From the NCBI GenBank assembly GCA_025024175.1, contig QCXZ01000064.1, positions 56,317,325 to 56,381,324 of the forward strand: a stretch of DNA of 64,000 bases, written 5' to 3'. Source of the stretch: Rhyzopertha dominica. Lineage: Eukaryota; Arthropoda; Insecta; Coleoptera; Bostrichidae. The notes beneath the pieces are model-generated. The model worked only from the letters and a program-made list of their open reading frames with translations, had not been told where the DNA came from and made no database searches. This document shows, one piece after another, positions 23,401-34,559 of this stretch (its first letter is position 1; each line of letters starts with the position of its first letter). Both the position numbers and the translations under genes were made by a program.

Positions 23401-26400
23401 GTCTATATTGATCATTAGATACTAATAAAATGCCGATCCAGTCAAATTCTGTGCTATGCAACGAAGTACAGTTTCAGAAAAAAAACTAGATTTATTTTCT
23501 GACCAGGCTTTGGTTATGGTGACTGACTCTAACATCTAAAGGCTGCATAAATCCAAATTAGCATCAATCACCGATAGGACAACCAAGTAGTTAACGTTCA
23601 AAAGCATAGTAGCAGAAAAACGTGTAATGGTTCCTCAGAAGACAGCAAAAGACATTAATCGAAAAATTAACAAGTATAAACCAAACTACTGCGTGGGAAT
23701 CGACAAGTGAAACTCTTCCAAATTTTTTAACCACCGAAATTGTTCTAATATAAGGAAGCTGTACTTAAAAAATGGCCTTTAGAAGAACCTGGATGAACAG
23801 TTGATCGTTCGAAAATAAATTCGGACTCAACGATCTAACAAAAAACCTTAAATATTTACTTGAAGAATGCAGTATGCAGAATAATATTTAGAAAATTTAA
23901 CACCAGCTGAAGTATTCTTCATTGGAAACAACAAGAAAACTGAAAAACTACCTTGTAGTAGCTTTTTTTCTGAGGTTAAAGATTACAGGGAAAGGGACAA
24001 ACATTTGCTCAACATTTGACAAGTGTGTTCTAACCAAATTTGTAAAGAAATGACAGATAAAAAAAAGAAGAAGTCGAAGCCTATTTGCAAATACCCTACT
24101 AGACGGTGCTTCCTGTAAAATCTAAAGTCTTAGCAATTGTTTAGATCGTTAGTCTGGATTTTGAGGAACTACTAAGCACAAACCGCCTAATAANATNCAC
24201 AAGCAAAACTTTTTAGGACCAGGAGTATTATTCAACAGCTTTCCTAAACATCTCACAAGCCTCTATGATGGGTTATTAACACTGTGTAATATTCAAGATA
24301 AAAAATGTACACCGCAGAGTGAAGTGAAAACTTAAAAAAGAATCGTTTGTTACTCCAGCGAGTGTAGGAATAGAGCAACAAAATTAGAAATGTGCTCAAT
24401 TCCGTAACTGATTCTCACCGACTTTGTTAAGCAAATATTGTGACGACCGAGTCCATTTCGGCAGTTGAAGCCTCATTGAAAGATGTGCATCGTATTATCC
24501 TGGATGAAATCGCTTCAATCGCTGATTCTGTGCACCACATTATACACGATTTTTCTACAAAATGTTAGCAACATGGATGCCAAAGCAATTGACCCCAGAA
24601 ATAAAACAAGGACGCATTTATGCAAGTAAAGAAGTTTGGCGTCGATATAAGGCAGAAAGAGGAGCTTTTCTAACAAGGATGGTGACTAAAAATTAGGCGC
24701 GGAAGCACTATTATCAACCTTTTTTTGTAACAGCCCTCACCAGAAAAGTTTCTATCTTTTTGGGCGCACATGGGGTAATTTGTAGAACTACATGCCTACA
24801 GAGTCACATCAGAACCAAAAGGCGAGGATCTCTAAGACTAAGTAAGAGTGTTCTTTTATAACACAAGATCCGTCCACACTGCCCTTTGCTACCGCTGCGA
24901 CCATCCAATAAGTTTTGAAATTTGAGGGTCTACCACATTCTCCTGACTCCCTTGACCTCGCTCCAAGCGATTATCATATCTTTGTTCAGCTTAGAGAGAC
25001 ATGAGGTGGGAAAAATTGTAAAGTAATGAAGTAACCCAGGCAATATATAAGTAGCTCTGGAACTATGGATCTTCTCACAACTAATTGTGTGGNTTAAACT
25101 CTAGAATAACCATCAAATCTACTCTACTTGACAGGCGATGATGTACTCAACGACAGAAACCAAATGTCAAACCGCTGCTGCGCAGGTTGAACCACAAAGT
25201 AATTCAAAAGGGTAGTCAAATCGCACCAAGCATTTCCATTACTGTTAATATTGCTTTAATTAATAATTTTTGCCTAACACTAACCACGTTTCTAAAATTT
25301 TCATTTGATTTTGCCTCGTATTACCTAATAATGTTCTTTTTACTTGGTACTACAAAGCTGTCTTGCAAACAAACACTTTTGGTAAGGTACCCGCATGAGA
25401 ATACAAAAAAACACCCAACAAAAGGCGATGTATTGCAAGAAAGTGTAGTTGAACCAATATTATTTCAAATTTGTACTACAGATGCAGAGATACTACCACG
25501 CCGCACTTTCTAATCACAGCATCGCAAGCTGCATCAATTCAATTAAAAGTTTATCAACCGGGTCTGATGGGATTTCAATTAACATGATAAAATTAGTAAG
25601 TGGACCGTTACTGAATCACATAACGTATATAGTCAATTCTTGTATTTTGTATTCACAATTTCCAACCTGCTGGAAACACGCCAAGGTTATTCCTCTGCCC
25701 AAAGCAGCGAATCCCATCCAGCTCTCCCAGCTTAGGCCAATAAGCATCTTACCGACGCTTTCAAAAGTTTTAGAACGTGTTCTTAAGGAACAGTTAGCCG
25801 ACCATGTTTTTAGTAACAATATTGTCCCTGCCTGCCAATCATTTTAGACCCAATCATAGTTCATCTACCGCTCTGATCCACATTACAAATGAACTTTTCA
25901 AGTCACTAGAAGATGGTGATTGCACCTGTTTGATCTTGTTGGATTACAGTAAAGCGTTTGACACGTTGAGGCATGATATTCTGTGTAGCAAACTAAAATA
26001 CTTTGGCTTAAGCCTGGATTCCGTCGAGACGATTCGCAGTTTTTTGAGTAACCGCACCCAGAATGTGTTTCTTGGCGACTCAGCATCGCAATCGATTAGG
26101 GTGGATCAGGGTGTTCTTCAGGGTTCGCAGCTTGGACCTCTTCTGTTTTCCATTTACATAGCAGATTTTCACTTATACCTCTCTAACTGAAAAGTACACC
26201 ATTATGCAGATGACACACAGATGTGGTATAGTTTTAAAGAACAAAATGTTGGCGCGGCGGATAAATTAATTAATGCAGACTTACGTCGTTTGTATGATGT
26301 CTCTGTGGCGCATGGGCTGCAGCTGCATGCAACTAAATCGTCTGCTATTATTTTTGGTCGTAAGATAGCTCGTGTAGCAGTCAAGCGCATAATGGACGTT

Positions 26401-29400
26401 AATATAAACGGTGAAACGATTAAGTTTAGCGAGGTTTGCAAGAATCTGGGATTGTACATAGACGAGGACTTGAGATTTGTTCCTCATGTGAATAATTTGT
26501 GTAAATCGTCTTACTTGATTTTAAAGCAGCTATCCTAATCGCCACATCATGAGTGCTGAACTTAAGCTCATGTTGTGTAATTCATTGATCTTGTCCAGAT
26601 TGTCATACGCTGATGTGATTTATGGTTCGGCGCTTTTGGCTAGTGATGCTTCAGAGTACAAAGAATACAGAATTCGTGCATAAGATTTGCATACGGTATT
26701 CCTAAGCGTGATCGCGGTATCACGGCGGCATTAAGACATTCTAAAATGTTGAATACCAAATGTTTACACCGATACCATTTATTGTATTTGACACATAAGC
26801 TCCTAGTAGAGAAGCAACCTAAATACATTTTCTGTAATTTTCGCTCCTTGCATCGCTCCAGTTTACGTCGTTCAACTAGACATGAGCATGTTTTGTGTGT
26901 GCCCCGCCACTCCACTTCCCTGTTTCAATGTAGTTTTATATACAATTCGTGCACTCAGTATAATGCCCTTCCCATTTACTTCAAAGACTTAACTCTAATT
27001 AACTTCAAGAAAAGACTGAAGGAATATCTGCTGTCCTGACCTTTGTATTTGGAATGTTATTCTTGTCTCTTTTTGTTACTATATATCAGACTGCCTTGGA
27101 CTAAGTTGATCTTAATGAATTTATGGTTTCTTTTAATTAGTTGTATTTGCAGAATGTATGGGTTTATAAAAATTATTTCCTTTTTTGTAATTTGGATCTT
27201 GAGTAACGAAATTTATTTTGTGAGCGTAGTCATGCTGCGTCAAGTAAATATGTGCTTGAAAACTGCAGGTTAGGTTGAAAAGCAGCTTATAGCTGAACCT
27301 CGCCTGTACAAAAGCGTGTAATTGTAATTTATTTCTAAATTAAATAAAAGACATTTATTGTTATTATTATTTTTATTATTATTATTAATCTCTATCTACT
27401 ATACACCTTGTAGATGCAGAGAGAAGAAAGGTCAATGAAAGTAAAAAATACTCATGTACAATACAGCTTGTCCCGAGACACCTTAACAATCAAATATGTT
27501 TTTTTAAGAAAACAATTCAGCTTCAGCAGTCTAAAGTTCGGTAGCTTTTGGTGCGAGGATCTCGGTTATGCATGAAGAGCAAACTGTAACTTTGGAAAAT
27601 GATCTTGAAACCAGTTGGTTTATGAAACTCAAATCAGAGAATCAGCACGTATGTACGTATTTCGAATATGGAATACCCGACCACTTGAACTGGCGTACGC
27701 TTCACAGAGTTACAGAGTGCTGTAATAATAACCGCTTCTGAGTAGCATATTACTGAACATTTGTTCCTTCTTTTTGTTCAAATTAAATTAATGTTAATTG
27801 CTTTTAACAGCAAGGGCAGGTTGCCTGAGTAAGATGACCGAATAGTTTCTAAACCCTCTGTCATAAGGTAAATTTACAAATTCTTTCTCTCTTTTTTCCA
27901 GAAATCCTTGGACGCAAATAAATATGCTACAAAGAAAACTATCGCCCAAGGCTTACTAGATGTTGCTCTACTAACTGCTAATGCTTCTCAGCTGAAATAT
28001 GTGCTGCAGGTTGGCGAAAAGCATGAATTTTACACATTGATGCTAACTCTCATCATCATCTCCATGGTACTACAGGTAATTAACAAACAATTTCTTCTCT
28101 TCCTCCTACAGATAAGTATAGAATTCTACATATTCGACCAAAATTTTTAAAAATAAACCAAGAAAACTGTGGTAATTAGTAATATTCTGCTCTGTTAATT
28201 ATTTATACAGGTAACCGTCGGCTTGCTATGCCTCTCTTTACATTTATGGAGGGATTGTCGCCTGCATATGAGAGAATACCACTATTCAGCAAACATTTTG
28301 AATTACATAACCACCGCTTGCGCGTTTCTCATCACAGTTTTAAACCTTATAATTTCTTGTTTCGATCCTTCCATAGCTCGATATGCTGTGTTTGAAGCTC
28401 CAGATCCTTCTGTTTTAAGCAATGCAGTCACATAGATACAGTGTGTGGTTTACTTCTTTAAATTAAACTTACAGTGCGCACCTTAATTTTTACTCATTAC
28501 ATCCTTTTATTTTCAGCTTATTGTGGCGATTCTTTTCGTGATAATAGGTGGACTTAATATCAATAAGCAAAGAGATCACACTGCCGCTATTATTTTAAAC
28601 GACGTTATTTTGATTTTAATTTTTTTAATTTCTTTACTTAATATTATTATTTCTGGATTTGGCATTGAATATTCGAATCAGCCGCTCAGGTTACTTAATC
28701 AGGATAAACCTACATCTCTAATGGCAAGGAACGAAATTTAGCATAATATCACTATAATAGCTCAACTTATTATCTATAAAGAAAGCTAGTTAGTCAAATT
28801 TAGATTGTGACAAATGTTACCCACGTTTTTCAAAATCAAATCTTGATGAACAAAAAATACCAAAAATTGACGTTCAATTAATGTCTTGACATTATTAATC
28901 TAAAGAAAATTAATCGAATAGGTATGCAATACATCTATTACTTAAAGAAAATGTTATAAAACTTTCTGCATGTTCTCGAATATGAAAAACTATATGAATA
29001 AATGATATAAAAAAGATCCAGGGAAACAATAAAGGCATTTATCAATTTTTTGATTAACCACAAGGAAATATTCTACTTTAGATTAAAATTGACAGTAGGA
29101 AGTCAAAATTCAAGATCTAAACTTATGTGGTTTCAACCAATAACAATTGAGTAGTTTTTCTGATTAAGTACCTAACTTGTAATCCAAATTAGTTGTTTGG
29201 ACTGTACATCTTCAATATTAGTGCTAGAAAAAAGCAATTTCGTCGTACTTTTTCGCCATTTTATTTAGCATGACATTTTATAAACACTTCTAAAGTAGAC
29301 ATCACTAGGATAGCAAGCTTTAGGATTTTAAATATTTTAATTATGACAACCTTCAATTAATTTTTTTACTAAAACAAAAAAGAATAAAAGTTAATCTTCA

Positions 29401-31062
29401 GTATTAACATGGAAAAATGTTTCCAGGGTTATTTGGAAAAATTGTTTTATTTTGGTTAACAACAGATGTTATACAACAAAACTGTTAATCGGTAATGTAT
29501 AAAATCAATCTAGCACATCAGAATTTGAGGAAATAATATAAAATATTAAAATCACTTAAACTTGTTTTTACGGGTGGTAACTAGCCAATTTAGATCTTGA
29601 TTCAAAAAATTGAGTTTATTATCATATCTAACAAAAAATACGTTTTTCAATGCACTCTACGTTATTTACGTAACCTGATGTGAAGAGACTAGTTTTATTT
29701 GACAAATGCCGCATTTTCTAGAGCTAAAGGAATCTACTATATGAACTATACATATTCAATGAGAGCTGAAGTCACTTTTTGCAAAAAATATTGATTTTGA
29801 ATGATTATCTATACTACACTAAGCTTGGTCAAAGAAACATCCCACGAAATATTAGGAGAAGAAAACAGAGATATTGACCGAAAATATAAAAAAAAATGAA
29901 GACAAAGACCATCTATTTAGAAAGGTATGAATTAATTAATTCATGTTGCAATATATTAAATAAACCTGCTGCATTTGGGAGCAAACACTGACGGTCATTT
30001 TGACCTAACGGTCATTCTCAAAGAACATCAGTTATATTAAGCTCAGAAGCTAAGGAACGTACACAAAATTCTCTACATCTTAGTCTAGCTTTGATGCTCA
30101 TTTTCGCATCTATTCATGGAAAGAAGAGAAGTGTGATACATCGTTTTGCTCGAAAAAGAATGTATGCGTATATCATCGAACAGCGCTATTTCAAATGTTT
30201 AAAAAGCTATAAAAGAACGGACGGAGTTTTCAGATTATTATAGATGACAAAAATGCTCAACTTAACCATTATCTAAACTATTCTCTATCTCTAACCATAT
30301 GTAAAATCTCCTAGTAGAAAACTGAAACTGAAGCATCGTGTACAAAAAACGGTAGTAGTTTATTAATATCAGGAAATTCAGAAACTCAGAACTGTTTTTT
30401 TTCTAAAACAAATTAATGGCTAATTCGTCTCACTTGTTGTCTACTTTGATTTTACCGGATGAAAAAGAATTAAATATCTCATCCTCTATTGATACAAATT
30501 AAATGATTTTTATTTATTATTGCAACGATCGTAAGATTTCCTTCTGACTTTTCCGTCTTTTCTCAGGTAAGTGCAGCCCTAATGGGTATAACCATGGCTG
30601 TATTGAGAATTCAAGAAGACCAAAAGCAGAATATGATAGCTGTCATCATGAATCACGTGGCACTTGGTTTCGTAACAGGTGCATTGTTTTGCGACGTAAT
30701 TAAAATGAACTTCGGCTTGGATCCTGCAGTAGCTGTCAACATTACAGATTTATTTGTTTCCAAACCATTATATTAAACAACGTGATCTTCAAACACAGCA
30801 TTCCTTAAAATTTTATTTATGTTTTTGTTTTATTATTTCCGTTTCTTTTTTATTTTATTATTTTTTTTTCGTTTTGGTTAAGGTGGTGCAAGCATCTCTT
30901 TGCATTCTTCTGGGAGCTGTACTCAATATCAATAAGGAATCTGATCAAACCAACGCGGACAAGGCCAACAATATTACTCTAGTTCTTAATGTTGTGATTG
31001 TAGCTGTCAATATTATTATTAATGTGTTTGAAATGAAGGATACTCAAGACACTATAGGTTAA
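20496..31062 (+). CDS. Ninjurin family gene with four alternative terminal exons
   Basis: Ninjurins are small plasma-membrane proteins; vertebrate NINJ1 oligomerises to rupture membranes during lytic death, and insect homologues act in adhesion and stress. Exon 1 (20496-20585, 30 codons, acidic, GTAAGC donor) is joined in phase 0 to the core exon (27902-28075, 58 codons). The core contains KKTIAQGLLDVALLTANASQ, the family's amphipathic helix block, then LMLTLIIISMVLQ, the first half of membrane helix 1. Any one of four exons can follow in phase 0: A 28211-28435, B 28517-28741, C 30567-30776 or D 30883-31062, giving 162, 162, 157 or 147 aa. ATG 20496 has A at -3 and G at +4; an in-frame ATG at 20484 is weaker. 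Intron 1 (7.3 kb) is full of transposon debris. Exon 1 is the least certain part, being linked only by phase and position. Confidence 0.85.
21000..22638. other. Ninjurin intron 1, unremarkable part
   Basis: AT-rich intronic sequence. I see no gene, RNA gene or repeat structure beyond short chance frames. Confidence 0.45.
22639..23136. mobile_element. Short foldback/MITE related to the 18.3-kb palindrome
   Basis: The ends CAGGGTCCGCCACTTAAAAC and its inverted copy are flanked by TATA on both sides (a TA or TATA target duplication). The terminal inverted repeats are about 125 bp. The middle holds one copy of the MAATS-type frame seen in the larger palindrome; here one base is missing at the start codon, but the remaining 40 or so codons stay open and conserved up to YLLYGVR next to GTAAGG. 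Confidence 0.8.
23137..24415. other. Ninjurin intron 1, degenerate sequence
   Basis: This looks like decayed protein-coding repeat DNA, but no motif is clear enough to name. Isolated N bases occur near 24194. Confidence 0.4.
24420..25090 (+). pseudogene. Mariner transposase relic
   Basis: In shifting frames the plus strand reads ISAVEASLKDVHRIILDEIA, SVHHIIHDF, LTPEIKQGRI, ELWRRYKAE-like sequence, YMPTGSH-like sequence, NARPHTA-like sequence and DLAPSDYHIF. The last is the conserved block before the third catalytic Asp of mariners. Order and spacing match the catalytic half of a mariner transposase. Frame changes and stops are frequent, so this is an old copy within ninjurin intron 1. Confidence 0.7.
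25449..27389 (+). pseudogene. Non-LTR retrotransposon (Jockey/CR1-like) reverse transcriptase, 5'-truncated
   Basis: The reverse transcriptase domain is recognisable in order: LRPISILPTLSKVLE (about 25730), FRPNHSSSTAL, LILLDYSKAFDTLRHDIL (motif A Asp), GVLQGSQLGPLLFSIYIAD and HHYADDTQ (catalytic YADD, about 26203). The thumb and C-terminal region follow, and the frame ends with INFKKRLKEYLLS at 27039. A short 3' region ends in a (TTA)n tail at about 27360-27389. Breaks are a one-base shift near 25843, a TGA at 26188 and shifts near 26535 and 26680. The endonuclease part is missing, as expected from 5' truncation. It is inserted in ninjurin intron 1 in the same orientation as the gene. Confidence 0.85.
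28211..28435 (+). CDS. Ninjurin alternative terminal exon A
   Basis: The acceptor ATTTATACAG precedes 74 codons starting VTVGLLCLSLHLW, which complete membrane helix 1. A loop (RLHMREYHYSANILNYI), membrane helix 2 (ITTACAFLITVLNLIISCF) and a cytosolic tail rich in acidic and Ser residues follow. A possible ATTAAA poly(A) signal lies at 28462-28467. It fits the family pattern ILN..., with ITVLNLIIS matching the usual second helix. Confidence 0.8.
   Translation, partial: VTVGLLCLSLHLWRDCRLHMREYHYSANILNYITTACAFLITVLNLIISCFDPSIARYAVFEAPDPSVLSNAVT
28517..28741 (+). CDS. Ninjurin alternative terminal exon B
   Basis: The acceptor TTATTTTCAG precedes 74 codons starting LIVAILFVIIGGLNINKQRD. This is the most canonical ninjurin second half, with a GGLNINKQ loop and a second helix ILILIFLISLLNIIISGFG. 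The first canonical AATAAA downstream is at 28997-29002. It begins only 81 bp after the stop of exon A, so A and B lie almost back to back. Confidence 0.85.
   Translation, partial: LIVAILFVIIGGLNINKQRDHTAAIILNDVILILIFLISLLNIIISGFGIEYSNQPLRLLNQDKPTSLMARNEI
28742..30566. other. Spacer between ninjurin exons B and C
   Basis: 1.8 kb of AT-rich sequence. No additional ninjurin-like exon, other gene or repeat structure was found on either strand. Confidence 0.5.
30567..30776 (+). CDS. Ninjurin alternative terminal exon C
   Basis: 69 codons start VSAALMGITMAVLRIQEDQK; the second helix is VALGFVTGALFCDVIKMNFG. It is the most diverged of the four, with an acidic residue and a Cys within the predicted helix. 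The acceptor junction reads TTTTCTCAG then GTAAGT, so the exon opens with a perfect donor sequence. An ATTAAA overlaps the stop codon (30772-30777). Confidence 0.75.
   Translation, partial: VSAALMGITMAVLRIQEDQKQNMIAVIMNHVALGFVTGALFCDVIKMNFGLDPAVAVNITDLFVSKPLY
30883..31062 (+). CDS. Ninjurin alternative terminal exon D
   Basis: A long T-rich tract and the acceptor GGTTAAG precede 59 codons. They start VVQASLCILLGAVLNINKES, continue with KANNITLVLNVVIVAVNIII, and end with the short tail FEMKDTQDTIG. It has typical ninjurin second-half features (LNIN loop, NNI before helix 2). An AATAAA at 31129-31134 would end the transcript. Confidence 0.85.
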   Translation: MVQASLCILLGAVLNINKESDQTNADKANNITLVLNVVIVAVNIIINVFEMKDTQDTIG

Positions 31063-31134
31063 CGGAGATCAGGTCTTTATGTTAATTGTTTATGTTTTAT
31101 AATAGATGATAAATTATTTTTGTATTTAAATAAA

Positions 31135-32619
31135 ATACCATTATGTATTCAGTTAGTTCATAATGAAGTTTTGTATACTGTACCTACTTAGATAAAGTTT
31201 ACAAGGTAATATAATTATTACGAATGTAGGCAATAAGATCAATAAAAATTTAAGTTTTCGTTCTATTATTTATAATATCCACCCTCTTCAAATAGTAATA
31301 ATAATAATAATATTTTAGTTTGCACATTATAAATTGTTTAACATATAAATAAATCTGTTTTAGGGATTACAACAGTTAATGTACAGCCAAATACCATCGC
31401 AAGAATTTAGTCAAAAAGCTTCAAAACTGTTTATGCTAGCTTTAACGGGATTCATATTTATTACTACGGGAAAGGTCGAGTAAATTGGACAGAGTTATAC
31501 AGATCGCATCATATCAAAAATTTACCAGTACATAAAGTACCCGAATATTCACCTACAAATTGTAACTTTTGCTACTGTTTGGTGAACCCAAACACATTTG
31601 TTCGGGTAAAAAATAAAACCTCCAACTTTGCAGATGGCCCACCTTACGTAATACATACAAACAATAATAAATATGTATAATTAATGAAGCACGAGCTGTT
31701 GCTATTTCGTTGGCTTTCTCATCATGTCAGTTTGTTGCGTGTAGGTGACAATACCCACTTTTTCTCCAATTTTCTTAAAATATAATTTTTCTCGTAATTA
31801 TATTAAGTATGATGCAAGATAACAACTTTAGATGCACTCACTGAGCACTAAAACCAAGTCGACATAGCCTATAAAAATTAAACGTTAAAGCTATATCTCG
31901 TTCCATTCTGATATATTAGCAGAACTCAACTTATAACTGATGTTCAAGAGAACTAATATGCTCTAAGCGACACCTAACTGTTTTGAATCCATCTGACTTN
32001 CTTTTAACTGANAGGATAAAAGGTAGGTATGAAGATTTCTGGTGAAAGATTTAGGTATANAACTAATACTTTTCATAAAAAATTCAATCTCTGTCAGGAC
32101 AGATGATTATGTATCATGATCCATAGCCATCTGTTGTACAGATCATCCCAGATATCACCATTAAAGGGACATCCACAGATAGCGTCTCTAACACTTGTTA
32201 AATTGAATAATTCAACTCTGGCCAATGTGAGTCCATAATCTATCGGTTAGATACCTTTAGGGTATTTAATCCTCCCGGATCGTACTTTACAAAAAAATAT
32301 ACCGCACCCAAGGTCCTACGATGTCGGAAAAAAGACTTTTGACGTGGGCAGGTTTATCTTAAATACGTAGTAGTGGAGGTAGCTAACTGTGAACTAAAAT
32401 GAATATGGCAAAGATTAATAATTCAAAATAATTTTTGGCATTCAGTTACTAAACGTCACTTTTTTGACACTGACGCTGATTATCACGTTCAAATCCATTG
32501 TTATGCTTACCGATGTACTTTGTTTGAGAACCACAATATTTGTCGATGTATTATATTTTGCACAAGAATATTCATAGCTATTTTGTTATATTTTCGATGA
32601 ATTCAGCAACAACGTTAGT
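31135..32619. other. Intergenic, ninjurin to ERMP1, left part
   Basis: No gene is seen. Several N bases near 31999-32060 mark assembly uncertainty. Confidence 0.45.
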
Positions 32620-33340
32620 TTTCCATCCGCAATGTATATTCAACCTTTTCTAATTTTGAGAACGCACGGCTAGTACTTTATAATTTAAGATTTGGCTACC
32701 AAGATATGTTGCAGTTGCAAAAGTATTATAACTAATATTATAAGCATTTTGTGTTGATGAGTATAAAGTAAACATTGATATATAAAAATGCAAGGAACCG
32801 TCAGTATTTTGAGTGCTCAGAAATCATTACGATAACCACAACCCGAAAATATTCGAGCACATTTTCTCTGTATTTTAAATATTTTAACTGCTTGGGGTGA
32901 ATGTCTCCATGCAAGGATAGCATATAACATTCTAAAAAATAGCATGAAAGGCTATCAGTAGCGCTTTATTATGTTGTTTCCCAAGTCAGAACAGGATCAA
33001 GCATGACGCCAATTTTTACTATTTAGTATAAGATACAGGTTTAATCAGGAAAGACACAGTTTCTTGCGTTTAAGTTTGTTGGCTATAAACCAATCAATTA
33101 ATTGAGATTGCACCTTGTAACCTAAATAGCTGATGATTTGTACAGCTTTTTGCACNCTATGCACTGTTGTATCATCAGCAAATAAAACAAAACGTACATC
33201 AGAAGAACAAAGAGGTAAATCATCTATAAATAAATAAAATAGGCTTACAGACTAATCCTTTGGGTACACCAAAAAGTAGTTCCTGAGTGGAAGACACCTC
33301 CTGATTTAGAACAACAAACTGTTCAAGTTACGCTTGAGTT
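32620..33340 (-). pseudogene. Non-LTR retrotransposon reverse transcriptase relic
   Basis: On the minus strand the sequence reads GVPKG, then LPLCSSDVRFVLFADDTTVH (catalytic FADD near 33180), VQKAVQIISYLGYKVQSQLI, DWFIANKLKRKKLCLS, QRKCARIFSGCGYRN and LTVPCIFIYQCLLYTHQH. This is the palm-to-thumb order of a Jockey/CR1-type LINE. Frames shift repeatedly and stops occur, so it is an old fragment. It is distinct in sequence from the LINE at 25449-27389. Confidence 0.7.
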
Positions 33341-34400
33341 TCTGCATCCGTACTAAGAGATGGTCACTTCGAAAACGCTTCAATATGTTAATGCTAAAGG
33401 TGTTATCGTTGTTGTTCTTGATTGTCAGTTTTATTTAAATTAAAGTTGTAGTAAACATAACGTTGAAAACGCCTGTACCAGTTATTTTTGTACCCTCTGT
33501 ACTTGTTACTTGTTAACTGAATACTTGGTGTGATAGATTATACATGTTATATATTTTTATACCTATGTTTCTTGCATGAGGGGAAAAGACCTTAGCGTTC
33601 TTGTAGGAAGAACAAAGCTGCGAATTCTTTCAGTATTGAGAAATAATTAATCTCTTTATAGATACATGCCTAAATACTGCGTAGCTTGAGAAAGCTAAGA
33701 TTTAATTAACGAAACGCCAAGCAATCTTATACTCTCTATGATTTTTCTTTGGATTCTTTCTAGTCAATCGACAGGTATTTCAAATCTTTGTATATATAAA
33801 TTTCATTTTCTACCCAGAAGTATTCTTAATAAAATTTTGATTGAAGGTGTCAAATTTTTCAAACTTCTGGCTAGCAACAGTGTATAATCTACTGCATGAG
33901 TTACCTTCTTAAGGAAGAAAGAAATAGCAAAGCATTTACACCATTCACACATTCAAATCATAAACACTTCTTAGTTTTAATAATGTATTATAAATTGCCC
34001 GTCAGTTTAGCGTAAATCGCGAAAACGCATGGTGACATCACTAGTAAGGATACTTTTTCAGGAAAGACTGTTGGAACTGGAGTTGGCGAAGAAAATTACT
34101 ATTTTCCTCATTATGGCGACGACCAAAGTTATACCTATCGTTAATTTGAAAATGTTTCTGTGGAAGCCAAGTACAAGCTTTTTCGCATATTAATATATAA
34201 TAACAATTGCAAGTTGTTCCAAAATACATCAAATTATGCAATCGATTTTGATAAAGTTGTTATGATTCCATTTCAAATCGTCGTATCCAAGGCAACGCGC
34301 GCCCAAACAGCTGTTGGTGTGGAGGGGAATAACAACAGCCAATTAGCGTGTCCCGTCAAACCCCCATTTGAGATTGACACTGACAGTAGGCCAAATAACC
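33341..34400. other. Region upstream of ERMP1
   Basis: AT-rich spacer gives way after about 34280 to a more GC-rich stretch with CAATTAG, GCCAAATAACC and several CpG. This is plausibly the promoter-proximal region of ERMP1. No TATA-type promoter could be placed. Confidence 0.4.
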
Positions 34401-34476
34401 CACTGCGGAGTGCGGAGTGTTTGACTTCTCTCAGCTGTGCACTTATCGAACAGTGCTTATCGACTGATAGATAACA

Positions 34477-34506
34477 ATGGACATTTTAACGGCACTCAAC
34501 GTCTAA
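34477..34506 (+). promoter_or_regulatory. Upstream ORF in the ERMP1 leader (predicted)
   Basis: A nine-codon frame (MDILTALNV then stop) begins in a strong context (A at -3, G at +4) and ends 53 nt before the ERMP1 ATG at 34560. If transcription starts before 34477, it would be met first by scanning ribosomes and could reduce ERMP1 translation. The transcription start is unknown. Confidence 0.35.
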
Positions 34507-34559
34507 AACCTCACCTCCAGTGCTAGATATCCACCGAGATAGCAAACAGCTAAATCGAC

